Position numbers and translations under genes: made by a program. A stretch of 64,000 nucleotides of DNA, taken from the NCBI RefSeq assembly GCF_002338065.1, contig NZ_DDHJ01000013.1, forward strand, positions 1-64,000, read 5' to 3'. This document shows positions 9,431 to 17,842 of this stretch, in pieces. The notes beneath the pieces were generated by a model that saw nothing but the letters and a program-made list of their open reading frames with translations, did not search any database and was not told where the DNA came from. Positions within the stretch are counted from its first letter, which is position 1. Each line of letters opens with the position of its first letter. This DNA is from Pseudomonas sp. UBA1879. GTDB lineage: Bacteria; Pseudomonadota; Gammaproteobacteria; Pseudomonadales; Pseudomonadaceae.

Positions 9431-9484
9431 GCTGCGAGCTACAACTGAAAAGCCTGCGGTCCGCTTCGGCTCGTAGCTCGCAGC
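9431..9484. repeat. Inverted repeat between GFA gene and Rieske reductase
   Basis: GCTGCGAGCTAC (9431-9442) and its exact reverse complement (9473-9484) enclose 30 bases. Related 'gcttgcagct' strings occur at about 5035-5050, so this looks like a dispersed intergenic repeat that folds into a hairpin. It may end transcription of the GFA gene, although no T-run follows. Confidence 0.6.
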
Positions 9485-9562
9485 CTGGAACTCGACGCTT
9501 AAAAATCTGAAACTCTTGATCGGCCCTATCACTCCCAACAAAAAGCCTGGGAGGAACTGAAC

Positions 9563-11116
9563 ATGGCAATGCATCGAGTCGCTGGCCTGGCCGATCTTCG
9601 TCGAGATCGCGGGATTCAGGTTGACGTGGGCGAGACCAAGGTCGTGCTGGTACGCCATGGCGATGAAGTTCGGGCGTATCAGGCCGAGTGCCCTCACGCC
9701 GGTGCGCCGCTGGCCGATGGCGCGGTGTGCAACGGCCACTTGATCTGCCCGTGGCACAAGGCGGCATTCGCCATTTCAGATGGTCATCTCTGTGAGCCAC
9801 CTGCGCTGAATGGCCTGACGCGTTACCCGCTGCAGCTCATCGAAGGTCAGATCCACGTCGACGATCAGCCTCTGCCCGTCCGGCACGCCAGCCGACCGGA
9901 CGATGACCGTTGCTTCGTGGTCATCGGCGCCGGGGCAGCGGGAACGGCCGCCGCCTGTGCGTTGCGGGAAAAAGGCTTCAACGGTCGGCTGATGCTGGTC
10001 GACCGCGAAGCCGCGCCGGGCTACGACCGGACGGCACTGAGTAAATTCGTGCTGTCAGCGGACATGCGGCCCGACGAAGCCCCGGCCCTCCGTGATGACG
10101 CCTTTTACCACGACAACCACATCGAGCGAATTCAGGGCGAGGTCATGAAACTGGATGTCGTCAACAAGCGGCTGATCCTCGCCGATGGCCGCCGCTTCGA
10201 GTACGACGCGGCGCTCATCACCACCGGCGGCGAACCCCGCGCACTGCCATTGATCGGCGCCGACCTGCCCCAAGTGCTGACCCTGCGGTCCCGAGACGAT
10301 GCCAGGAAAATCCTCGCCGCCGCCTCCCCGGGCAAACACGCACTCATCGTCGGTGACAGTTTTATCGGGCTGGAAGCGGCGTCGGCACTTCGCAAGCAGG
10401 GGCTCAACGTAACGGTACTGGCGCATCATGAGGTGCCGTTCGCCGATCAGGTGGGTGAGCGAATCGGCAAAGCCCTGCGCACGCTGCATGAACAAAATGG
10501 TGTGCTGTTTCGCACCCATGTGGACGTCAGCCGCTTCGAGGGCGACGGCCATGAAGGCAAAAGACAGCTGGAAGCGGCGGTGCTGAATACCGGCGAGCGG
10601 CTGCCAGTGGACCTGGCGCTGATCGGCATCGGCGTGACCCCGTCGACCCAGTTCATCGACGGTCTGCAGTTGCAGGAGGACGGTTCGCTGGCCGTGGACG
10701 CCGGGATGAAAGCCGGCAAGGACGTGTGGGCGGCAGGCGACATGGCGACCTTCCCGATCGACGGCCAGCCGCAACGCATCGAGCACTGGCGCCTGGCGCA
10801 ACAACAGGCGCGTATCGCCGCAAGCAACATGCTTGGCGAAGACAAACGCTACACCGACGTGCCGTATTTCTGGACGTTCCATTTCGGCAAACGCCTCGAC
10901 TATCTCGGCCATGCCGAAACGTGGGACGACATTGTCTATCTGGGCGAGCCAGAGCGCTTCACGTTCCTGGCATTGCTGTGCAAACAAGGGACGGTCGCTG
11001 CGGTGGTCGCGTGTGAGCGAGAACGAGAAGTCGCGCTCTTGGCTGAGCGAATGAAACAACCTTTATTCAAGGACGAGGCGCTGATGCTGATCAAACAGAT
11101 GAGCGAAGCCGAATGA
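9563..11116 (+). CDS. Rieske [2Fe-2S] / FAD-NAD(P) reductase fusion
   Basis: The protein has 517 residues. The N-terminal Rieske domain binds [2Fe-2S] through C43-P-H45 and C62-P-W-H65. After a short linker there is a pyridine nucleotide-disulfide oxidoreductase fold: FAD motif GAGAAG at 122-127, a second dinucleotide motif near 257 (VGDSFIGLEAA), and a C-terminal reductase domain. This is the layout of AIF/AIFM3-like ferredoxin reductases. GGGAGGAACTGAAC before ATG 9563 supports the start. It probably passes electrons from NAD(P)H to an unknown acceptor. A small hydrophilic gene follows. Confidence 0.9.
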   Translation: MAMHRVAGLADLRRDRGIQVDVGETKVVLVRHGDEVRAYQAECPHAGAPLADGAVCNGHLICPWHKAAFAISDGHLCEPPALNGLTRYPLQLIEGQIHVDDQPLPVRHASRPDDDRCFVVIGAGAAGTAAACALREKGFNGRLMLVDREAAPGYDRTALSKFVLSADMRPDEAPALRDDAFYHDNHIERIQGEVMKLDVVNKRLILADGRRFEYDAALITTGGEPRALPLIGADLPQVLTLRSRDDARKILAAASPGKHALIVGDSFIGLEAASALRKQGLNVTVLAHHEVPFADQVGERIGKALRTLHEQNGVLFRTHVDVSRFEGDGHEGKRQLEAAVLNTGERLPVDLALIGIGVTPSTQFIDGLQLQEDGSLAVDAGMKAGKDVWAAGDMATFPIDGQPQRIEHWRLAQQQARIAASNMLGEDKRYTDVPYFWTFHFGKRLDYLGHAETWDDIVYLGEPERFTFLALLCKQGTVAAVVACEREREVALLAERMKQPLFKDEALMLIKQMSEAE

Positions 11117-11151
11117 CGGCGCCCGCCAAATGCCCCACGGGAGAGTCAACC

Positions 11152-11316
11152 ATGCCTAAAGAATCGAACCGCGAAGATTTGAACCATGACGCTGAAAATG
11201 CCGGGAAGGTCGGCGAGCAGCACAAAGACGCCAATCAACAAGGCGAGCAGCCCCGTCACCTTGATCAGCCCGAGGAGCAAGACAAGGACACGGACCGTAA
11301 CCGGAATAAACCCTGA
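11152..11316 (+). CDS. Small hydrophilic protein, function unknown
   Basis: The protein has 54 residues starting MPKESNRED. It is almost wholly polar (Glu, Asp, Gln, Asn, Lys) without a hydrophobic core, so it is likely disordered, resembling stress-type hydrophilins. GGGAGAGTCAACC before ATG 11152 is a good ribosome site. The frame also opens at 11113, where ATGA would overlap the stop of the Rieske reductase, so the two genes are coupled or co-transcribed. The function is not recognised. Confidence 0.65.
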   Translation: MPKESNREDLNHDAENAGKVGEQHKDANQQGEQPRHLDQPEEQDKDTDRNRNKP

Positions 11317-11498
11317 CCAGTGACTGAGGGCGGCGAGCGCCTTGGGTCGAGGGCCAAAGGTGCAGGTTCACGCGGGCGAACCGGTGGCAGTGAATTCATT
11401 CACGACGTGGCCTGACGCCGGACGCATGCCGGGTGCCAGATCCATCTTCGCGAATGCCTTCGCTGCCCGGAGAACAGTCACTCGCCAATTCGGTTCAC

Positions 11499-12596
11499 CT
11501 ACCCACGGCTCGCGGCCTGCTGCCGGTCACAACGGTGGCGGTGATGACGCTTGGTGACAGCCTCCGCGGGCTTCTCAACCTTCAACCACCATGCTTCCCC
11601 ACGGCTCGGATAATCGATGTAGAACGGCTGGCCCATTTCTGGCGTAGTGATGGAAACGCTGCGATCCCATGCCAGTGCCAGAATCCGGTCGAAGGGCTCG
11701 TGCCAGGCGTGCATCGCCAGATCGAACGTGCCGTTGTGGATCGGCAACAGCCATTTGCCCCGCACATCGAGGTGCGCCTGGAGCGTTTCTTCCGGCTGCA
11801 TATGCACATCTGGCCAGTCGACGTTATAGGCGCCGGTCTCCATCAGTGTCAGATCGAACGGGCCGTATTGCTCGCCGATCAGCTTGAAGCCGTCGTGGTA
11901 ACCGGTATCGCCACTGAAGAAGATCCGCTGTTCATCGTTGATCATCACCCACGAGCACCAGAGTGTCTGGTTGCCATCGCGCAGGGTGCGCCCGGAAAAG
12001 TGCTGGGCGGGAGTGGCCACGAACTGAATGCCGGCAATGTCCGTCGACTGCCACCAGTTCAGTTGACGCACCTTTGCAGCGGGCACGCCCCACTCGATCA
12101 ACGTGTCCCCCACGCCCAGCGGCGTGATGAAATGCGCGGTCTTGTCCTTGAGCACCTGAATGCTCATGTGATCGAGGTGGTCGTAATGGTTGTGCGAGAG
12201 AATCACGGCGTTGAGCGGCGGCAGGTCCTCTAGGCTGATGGGCGGCTGGTGAAAACGCTGCGGGCCAGCCCATTGGATCGGTGAAGCTCGCTCGGCGAAC
12301 ACCGGGTCAGTCAGGAAATAGCGATTGCGCAACTTGAGTAACACCGTCGAATGCCCCAAGCGGTACACCGTATTGTCCGGCGCCGCCAGCAATTGCTGCC
12401 GGGACAGCGGCTGAACCGGTATCTCGCCCACTGGACGGGTGTGACGAGGCTTGTTGACCATGGCGTTCCAGAAAATGCGCAGCGTCTTCAAGAACCCGGA
12501 GCGCTGCATCGGCTTGTGATTGCGGAAGCGGCCCTCCTCGCGTGAAGGGACCGGCAATGAAGAAGCGGTATCGAGGCGTTTTTCGATCGAGGCCAT
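11499..12596 (-). CDS. MBL-fold metallo-hydrolase (UlaG/NAPE-PLD-like)
   Basis: The protein has 365 residues. H135-N-H137-Y-D139-H140 is the metal-binding motif. Further ligands are likely in TPAQHFSGR, FSGDTGYHDGF and the late LLPIHNGTFDLA segment. The sequence resembles the NAPE-hydrolysing phospholipase D / UlaG-like branch. ATG at 12596 with GGAG upstream is preferred to the open frame to 12797, which would run through the palindromic operator. It is divergent from a TetR-family repressor. The substrate is unknown; the family cleaves phosphodiester or lactone bonds. Confidence 0.87.
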   Translation of the reverse strand: MASIEKRLDTASSLPVPSREEGRFRNHKPMQRSGFLKTLRIFWNAMVNKPRHTRPVGEIPVQPLSRQQLLAAPDNTVYRLGHSTVLLKLRNRYFLTDPVFAERASPIQWAGPQRFHQPPISLEDLPPLNAVILSHNHYDHLDHMSIQVLKDKTAHFITPLGVGDTLIEWGVPAAKVRQLNWWQSTDIAGIQFVATPAQHFSGRTLRDGNQTLWCSWVMINDEQRIFFSGDTGYHDGFKLIGEQYGPFDLTLMETGAYNVDWPDVHMQPEETLQAHLDVRGKWLLPIHNGTFDLAMHAWHEPFDRILALAWDRSVSITTPEMGQPFYIDYPSRGEAWWLKVEKPAEAVTKRHHRHRCDRQQAASRG

Positions 12597-12704
12597 GAAA
12601 AGCTGACTCCATGAAACGGGTGGAGGTTTCGGCAACAGCGGACGCGTTGCAGGATGTTGCATAAGACACGAAGAGATAAGCGAGAGTTTGTAACAGGCTT
12701 TTAC

Positions 12705-12719
12705 ACTACACAGTGTAGT
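12705..12719. promoter_or_regulatory. Perfect palindrome, likely TetR operator
   Basis: ACTACACAGTGTAGT is a perfect 15-base palindrome (7-1-7). It lies between the divergent MBL hydrolase (start 12596) and the TetR gene (start 12815), about 95-110 bases from each start codon. This is the position expected for an operator of a locally acting TetR protein. Confidence 0.65.
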
Positions 12720-12814
12720 TTCAAGCTTGCACGAAGCGCAAAGAGAAGTAAACTGTTCGGTGTAATTTTCTGGCTGACGGTCATCTGTCAGCCTCACCTG
12801 CCAGAAGCGATGCC

Positions 12815-13444
12815 ATGACTGCGCCCCAGAGACTGACCGACCGAAAACGTGAATCCATTGTCCTGGCTGCGATCGCCGAATTTCGCGACAACGGGTTCGA
12901 GGTCACCAGCATGGACCGTATCGCCGCACGGGCCGAGGTCTCTAAACGCACGGTCTATAACCATTTTCCCAGCAAGGAAGAGCTGTTTTCGGAAATGCTT
13001 CATCGCCTGTGGAGCTGTGCCGCCCCGCCCTCCGAGATGATCTACCGCCCCGAGGCAACGCTGCGCGACCAACTGCGAGAGATGCTCGACACCAAAATGA
13101 AAACCCTGGGCGACAGCAATTTCATTGACCTGGCCCGCGTTGCGATTGGCGCCACCATTCACTCTCCGGAGCGGGCGCAAGTCTGGGTCAATCGTCTGAA
13201 CGAACGCGAAGAAACCTTCACTGTCTGGGTGCGCGGTGCCCAGCAGGATGGCCGCCTCAAGGCCGTCGAGCCGGGGTTCGCCGCGTCGCAGATTCATGCG
13301 CTGCTCAAGGCATTCGCCTTCTGGCCGCAAGTCACCCTCAACGAACCGCTGCTGACGCCCGAGAAACAGGCGTCAGTGGTGGAGTCGGCGCTCGACCTGT
13401 TCCTGTGCTGGTATGAAATACCGGCACCTGCCCCTCGCGCTTAA
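12815..13444 (+). CDS. TetR-family transcriptional regulator
   Basis: The protein has 209 residues. The N-terminal HTH (about 10-56) includes GFEVTSMDRIAARAEVSKRTVYNHFPSKEELF, a classic TetR pattern. The C-terminal domain resembles the TetR_C (AefR-like) family. It is divergent from the MBL hydrolase and probably represses it and itself through the palindrome at 12705-12719. The stop overlaps the convergent gene by 4 bases. The inducer is unknown. Confidence 0.92.
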   Translation: MTAPQRLTDRKRESIVLAAIAEFRDNGFEVTSMDRIAARAEVSKRTVYNHFPSKEELFSEMLHRLWSCAAPPSEMIYRPEATLRDQLREMLDTKMKTLGDSNFIDLARVAIGATIHSPERAQVWVNRLNEREETFTVWVRGAQQDGRLKAVEPGFAASQIHALLKAFAFWPQVTLNEPLLTPEKQASVVESALDLFLCWYEIPAPAPRA

Positions 13445-14121
13445 CGCGCCCCTGCCGTGACACGCTCAATGATCTGCCGACGGATTTCCAGCCCTGGCGC
13501 AGCCTGCTCGATCGCATTGGCCAGCACGTTGGCCGGTGCGGTGTCCGGATGCCCGGCATTGAACGGCGGCGCCGGAGCGTATTCGAGCTGTAGCTGAATG
13601 AGCTGGGACTTATCGGCGTCGAAGAGTTCAGCAATCAGGGTCAGCGCAAAGTCGATCCCCGCGGTCACCCCGCCGCCACTCATCAGATTGCCATCGCGGA
13701 CCACCCGCGCGTGGACGGGGATCGCACCGAATTTTTCCAGTAATCCGTGGGACGCCCAGTGGGTGGTGGCTCGCTTGCCATTCAGCAGCCCGGCCGCGCC
13801 CAGCACCAGCGCGCCGGTGCACACCGAGGTCACATAGCGGGCGGCCTGTGCGGTGCGACGTACGAACGCGAGGGTTTCCGCATCTTCCAGCAGCGGGTTG
13901 ACGCCGACGCCGCCAGGAATGCAGATCACGTCCAGCGGCGGGCAGCTGTCGAAGGTCTGGGTCGGGATCAGACTCAGGCCGGTGCTGGACAGCAGCGGAT
14001 CGAGGGTTTTCCAGACCAGATGCACGGTGACCCCGGGCATGCTGGCGAAGACTTCATAAGGCGCGGTCAGATCCAGTTGTTGCACGTTGGGAAAGGCCAG
14101 CAAGCCGATATGTAAGGTCAT
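13441..14121 (-). CDS. inhA: DJ-1/PfpI family protein, isonitrile hydratase type
   Basis: The protein has 226 residues, against 228 for the characterised P. putida isonitrile hydratase. The key residues match: D17 in QQLDLTAPYEV and C101 followed by T102 in TSVCTGALVLG. That enzyme hydrates isonitriles to N-substituted formamides through the nucleophilic cysteine. The fold is a stand-alone DJ-1/PfpI domain. It is divergent from a GlxA-type regulator carrying the same domain, so the pair probably forms a substrate-sensing unit. The enzyme assignment rests on length and active-site residues. Confidence 0.8.
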   Translation of the reverse strand: MTLHIGLLAFPNVQQLDLTAPYEVFASMPGVTVHLVWKTLDPLLSSTGLSLIPTQTFDSCPPLDVICIPGGVGVNPLLEDAETLAFVRRTAQAARYVTSVCTGALVLGAAGLLNGKRATTHWASHGLLEKFGAIPVHARVVRDGNLMSGGGVTAGIDFALTLIAELFDADKSQLIQLQLEYAPAPPFNAGHPDTAPANVLANAIEQAAPGLEIRRQIIERVTAGAR

Positions 14122-14173
14122 GAGGGTACTCCTGATGAGGTGACGTGGACGGATTCACTGTAGCCAGATAGGC

Positions 14174-14222
14174 TTTGGCGGATACGCCATTAAACCCACA
14201 TTTTCCGCCAAACCTGACACCG
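14174..14222. promoter_or_regulatory. Nested inverted repeats between inhA and GlxA regulator
   Basis: TTTGGCGGA (14174-14182) and its exact reverse complement TCCGCCAAA (14214-14222) flank 31 bases. The left arm also starts a shorter perfect repeat, TGGCG-GATA-CGCCA (14176-14189). They fill the 110-bp divergent promoter region and are likely targets of the AraC/GlxA-type regulator. Confidence 0.55.
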
Positions 14223-14231
14223 AGCGCTGCC

Positions 14232-15212
14232 ATGACCCTGTCGCCCCGACCTATTCATGTTCTTGCCTTCCCCGACGTGCAACTGCTCGATGTGTCCGGG
14301 CCATTGCAGGTGTTCGCTTCCGCCAACGAACACGCCGTGGAGCACGGTTTTGACCTGCCCTATGCGCCCGTGGTCATCGCCAGGCAGGCGGGCAGCGTGG
14401 TGTCGTGGGCCGGGTTGGGCCTGCACACGCAGCCATTACCCGAAACATCGTCCGACACGTTGATCGTCGCGGGCGGTCGCGGGGTTCACACGGCGTTGCA
14501 GGACCCGACGTTGCTGCAATGGGTGCGCGATCAGGCGGCGACCGCACGACGCGTGGCGTCAGTGTGCACCGGCGCTTTTCTGCTGGCGGAAGCCGGTTTG
14601 CTGGACGGGCATCGCGTGGTCACGCACTGGGACAGCTGCGAAGCATTGGCCCAGCGCTACCCGGCGTTGCAGGTCGATCCCGAGCCCATCTTCATTAATG
14701 AAGGCGCGCTGTGGACCTCGGCCGGCGTGACGGCGGGCATCGACCTGGCGCTGGCGATGGTCGAGGCGGATCTGGGCCGCAAAGTGGCGCTGGCGGTGGC
14801 CCGGGACCTGGTGGTGTTCCTCAAGCGACCGGGGGGGCAATCGCAATTCAGTACCGCGCTGTCGATGCAACAGGCCACCCGCAGTCAGGACAGCCGATTT
14901 GGTGACCTGCACGCGTGGATTCTCGATAACCTGGCCAGCGACTTGTCCGTGGCCACCCTCGCCGCGCAAGTGGGCATGAGCGAACGCAGCTTCGTCCGCC
15001 ACTATCGCGCCCACACCGGTAACTCCCCGGCACGTGCCATCGAACAGCTGCGGGTCGAAGCTGCACGCCGCCTGCTCGGCGACAGCGCTCTGCCGATCAA
15101 ACGCATTGCCGACCGCTGCGGCTTCGGCACCGAAGAAACGATGCGCCGCAGTTTTTTGCGTGCGGTGTCAGTGACCCCCCAAGCGTATCGGGAGCGGTTT
15201 AGCGCAGGGTGA
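14232..15212 (+). CDS. GlxA-family (DJ-1 + AraC HTH) regulator
   Basis: The protein has 326 residues. The N-terminal DJ-1/PfpI domain (about 5-200) carries VCTGAFLLAEAG, a nucleophile-elbow-like stretch as in inhA. The C-terminal AraC/XylS domain (about 225-325) carries two HTHs, LSVATLAAQVGMSERSFVRHYRAHTGNSP and PIKRIADRCGFGTEETMRRSF. ATG 14232 is chosen because the family N-terminus starts with the beta strand RPIHVLAFPDVQ; the frame is open back to 14175. It probably regulates the divergent inhA gene. Confidence 0.9.
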   Translation: MTLSPRPIHVLAFPDVQLLDVSGPLQVFASANEHAVEHGFDLPYAPVVIARQAGSVVSWAGLGLHTQPLPETSSDTLIVAGGRGVHTALQDPTLLQWVRDQAATARRVASVCTGAFLLAEAGLLDGHRVVTHWDSCEALAQRYPALQVDPEPIFINEGALWTSAGVTAGIDLALAMVEADLGRKVALAVARDLVVFLKRPGGQSQFSTALSMQQATRSQDSRFGDLHAWILDNLASDLSVATLAAQVGMSERSFVRHYRAHTGNSPARAIEQLRVEAARRLLGDSALPIKRIADRCGFGTEETMRRSFLRAVSVTPQAYRERFSAG

Positions 15213-15628
15213 GTGGCCTTACATTTTGAACGGAACAGCGCAGACACCGCGCAGTACGGTGGGAGTGAGCTTGCTCCCTAATGCTGCGGCTCGAACGACA
15301 AAAATTTATTGAATTCACCTGGGCCTTCGTAGGCAAGCGCAGTTCCGCAGGGTATCCACTTAGCCCGCTTTACAAACACATAGCGTCCGAAAAGAAATTA
15401 ACTTTCATAAATTGATATTTTTATCTTGTTTCGTGTAATTTAATTTTCATCACGAACCCAGAGATAACAATAATGCCCGCCTGTGATCGTCGTCTTTCGA
15501 CCCATGCTGCACCCCTTTTACCCTTCGCAACATTCACTGCCGAGACTGTTTCCATTGCTGAACCGCGGTCGGACTGACCTCCCCGCGCCGTCAGCGTCAC
15601 CCTCACTTTCTCTGCAAGGAACCGTTGC
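15213..15628. other. Intergenic leader of the permease-RpiR-D-aminoacylase operon
   Basis: No gene is seen in this 416-bp gap. A single REP-like half is at 15258-15281. A direct repeat of TTAAyTTTCAT occurs at 15398-15408 and 15440-15450, 42 bases apart (about four helical turns), in a strongly AT-rich block. Read on the minus strand both copies extend to ATGAAA-rTTAAwTT. These are candidate sites for the RpiR-type regulator encoded in the operon. Confidence 0.5.
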
Positions 15629-16978
15629 ATGCCTCCCTCTACCGGCCTGTCCCTGTTGATCTACGCCGCTGTGGCGATCATCGCCCTGATCGTGTTGATT
15701 GCCCGTTTTCGTCTCAACCCGTTCGTGGTCATCACGCTGGTGTCAGTGGGCTTGGCGCTGGTCGCCGGGATGCCGGCCACGTCGGTGGTCGCCTCTTATG
15801 AAGGCGGGGTCGGCAAGACCCTCGGCCACATCGCGCTGGTCGTGGCGCTGGGCACGATGCTCGGCAAAATGATGGCCGAGTCCGGCGGCGCCGAGCAGGT
15901 GGCGCGCACGCTGATCGACCGCTTCGGCGAACGAAACGCGCACTGGGCCATGGTCTGCATTGCTTTTCTGGTGGGTCTGCCACTGTTCTTCGAAGTCGGC
16001 TTCGTCCTGCTGGTGCCGATCGCCTTTACGGTGGCGCGCCGGGTCGGGGTGTCGATTCTCATGGTCGGCCTGCCAATGGTCGCGGGCCTGTCAGTGGTTC
16101 ACGCGCTGGTGCCGCCTCACCCTGCCGCGATGCTGGCAGTGCAGGCCTATCAGGCGTCGGTCGGGCAAACCCTGTTCTACGCCATTTTGATCGGCATCCC
16201 CACTGCCATCATTGCCGGTCCGGTCTACGCCAAATTCATCGTGCCGCGCATTCAACTGCCTGACGAAAACCCGCTGGCGAAACAGTTTCTGGACCGCGAG
16301 CCGCGCGCACAGCTGCCCGGTTTTGCGATCACCATGGCGACCATTCTGCTGCCGGTCTTGCTGATGCTGCTGGGCGGTTGGGCCAATCTGCTGTCGACGC
16401 CGGGCAGCGCGTTCAACAGCTTTTTGCTGTTCATCGGCAACTCGGTGATCGCCCTGCTACTGGCCACCTTGCTCAGCTTCTGGACGCTGGGTATTGCGCA
16501 AGGCTTCAATCGCGATGCCATCCTCAGATTCACCCAGGAGTGCCTGGCACCGACCGCGAGCATCACCCTGCTGGTCGGCGCCGGCGGCGGCCTGAACCGA
16601 ATCCTGGTGGACAGCGGCGTGACCAACGAAATCGTCAGCCTGGCTCAGGATTTTCATCTCTCGCCGCTGCTGATGGGCTGGCTGTTTGCGGCGTTGATGC
16701 GAATCGCGACCGGTTCGGCGACGGTCGCGATGACTACCGCGTCAGGCATTGTCGCGCCGGTGGCGATGGGCCTGGGCTACCCCCACCCGGAACTGCTGGT
16801 GCTGGCGACGGGCGCAGGTTCGGTAATCTTTTCCCACGTCAACGACGGCGGATTCTGGCTGATCAAGGAGTACTTCAACATGACCGTGGCCCAGACCTTC
16901 AAGACCTGGACCGTGCTGGAGACGCTGATTTCGCTGATCGCGTTCGCCTTCACCCTTGGCCTGGCGCAGGTGCTGTGA
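15629..16978 (+). CDS. GntP-family permease
   Basis: The protein has 449 residues with about 12-14 hydrophobic segments. It is clearly homologous along its length to the gntT gene at 35.4 kb (shared ALGTMLGKMMAESGGAEQ, LVPPHPAAMLA, LVGAGGGLNRILVDSGV, LVLATGAGSVIFSHVNDGGFWL). GntP proteins are proton symporters for gluconate and related acids. This copy is fused into an operon with RpiR and D-aminoacylase genes, so it more likely imports N-acyl-D-amino acids or a related acidic compound. That reassignment is inference from context. Confidence 0.88.
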   Translation: MPPSTGLSLLIYAAVAIIALIVLIARFRLNPFVVITLVSVGLALVAGMPATSVVASYEGGVGKTLGHIALVVALGTMLGKMMAESGGAEQVARTLIDRFGERNAHWAMVCIAFLVGLPLFFEVGFVLLVPIAFTVARRVGVSILMVGLPMVAGLSVVHALVPPHPAAMLAVQAYQASVGQTLFYAILIGIPTAIIAGPVYAKFIVPRIQLPDENPLAKQFLDREPRAQLPGFAITMATILLPVLLMLLGGWANLLSTPGSAFNSFLLFIGNSVIALLLATLLSFWTLGIAQGFNRDAILRFTQECLAPTASITLLVGAGGGLNRILVDSGVTNEIVSLAQDFHLSPLLMGWLFAALMRIATGSATVAMTTASGIVAPVAMGLGYPHPELLVLATGAGSVIFSHVNDGGFWLIKEYFNMTVAQTFKTWTVLETLISLIAFAFTLGLAQVL

Positions 16979-17839
16979 GTGGACATCCTTTATCAGATCC
17001 GCGCCCGGCAGGACTCATTCAGCGCCGGAGAAGGTCGCATCGCGAAGGTGATTCTGAGCGACGTGGCGTTCTCGGCCAGTGCCAGCCTCGACGAACTCGC
17101 GGCCCGCGCCGACGTCAGCAGTGCCACCCTGTCGCGCTTCGCCCGCTCGGTGGGTTGCAAGGATTTGCGCGACCTGCGCCTGCAGCTGGCCCAGGCCAGC
17201 GGCGTCGGCAGCCGTTTTCTCAAGCCTGAACAGGCGCCGGAGCAATCGGCGTTTTTCAGCCAGATCGTCGGCGACATCGAATCGACCCTGCGTCAGCACC
17301 TCGCCGGCTTCGACGACGCGCGCTTCAAGGCCGCCGTCGCCCTGCTCGCCCCGGCACGCATGATTCACAGCTTCGGCATGGGCGGCTGTTCCAGCCTGTG
17401 CAGCGAGGAATTGCAGACCCGCCTGGTGCGTCTCGGCTACCCCATCGCCGCTTGCCGCGACCCGGTGATGATGCGGTTGATCGCGGCGACCCTTGGCCCC
17501 GACCACAGTCTGGTTGTCTGCTCGTTGAGCGGACGCACGCCGGAACTGCTGGAGGCCGTCACCCTGGCCCGCAGCTACGGGGCGAACATCCTGGCGATCA
17601 CCCTCCCCGATTCGCCGTTGTCGGCGCTGGCCGACGTGCTGTTGCCGCTGCAAATCGCCGAAACCAATTTCATCTACAAACCCACGGCGGCGCGCTACGG
17701 CATGCTGCTGACCCTCGACGTGCTGGCGACGGAGTTGGCGCTGACCGCCCCTGATGACAATCAGGAACGCCTGCGCCGCATCAAGCTGGCCCTCGACGAT
17801 TACCGCGGTGGCGACGACGGCCTGCCGCTTGGAGACTGA
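16979..17839 (+). CDS. MurR/RpiR-family regulator
   Basis: The protein has 286 residues. The N-terminal RpiR HTH (about 1-75) includes SLDELAARADVSSATLSRFARSVGCKDLRDLR. A SIS sugar-phosphate-type domain follows (about 120-250) with IHSFGMGGCSSLCSEELQTRLVRLG and VVCSLSGRTPELLEAV. The start is GTG at 16979, directly after the permease stop, and the next gene begins 3 bases after its stop, so all three are one operon. It probably senses an N-acyl-D-amino acid or sugar-derived ligand. Confidence 0.9.
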   Translation: MDILYQIRARQDSFSAGEGRIAKVILSDVAFSASASLDELAARADVSSATLSRFARSVGCKDLRDLRLQLAQASGVGSRFLKPEQAPEQSAFFSQIVGDIESTLRQHLAGFDDARFKAAVALLAPARMIHSFGMGGCSSLCSEELQTRLVRLGYPIAACRDPVMMRLIAATLGPDHSLVVCSLSGRTPELLEAVTLARSYGANILAITLPDSPLSALADVLLPLQIAETNFIYKPTAARYGMLLTLDVLATELALTAPDDNQERLRRIKLALDDYRGGDDGLPLGD

Positions 17840-17842
17840 ACC

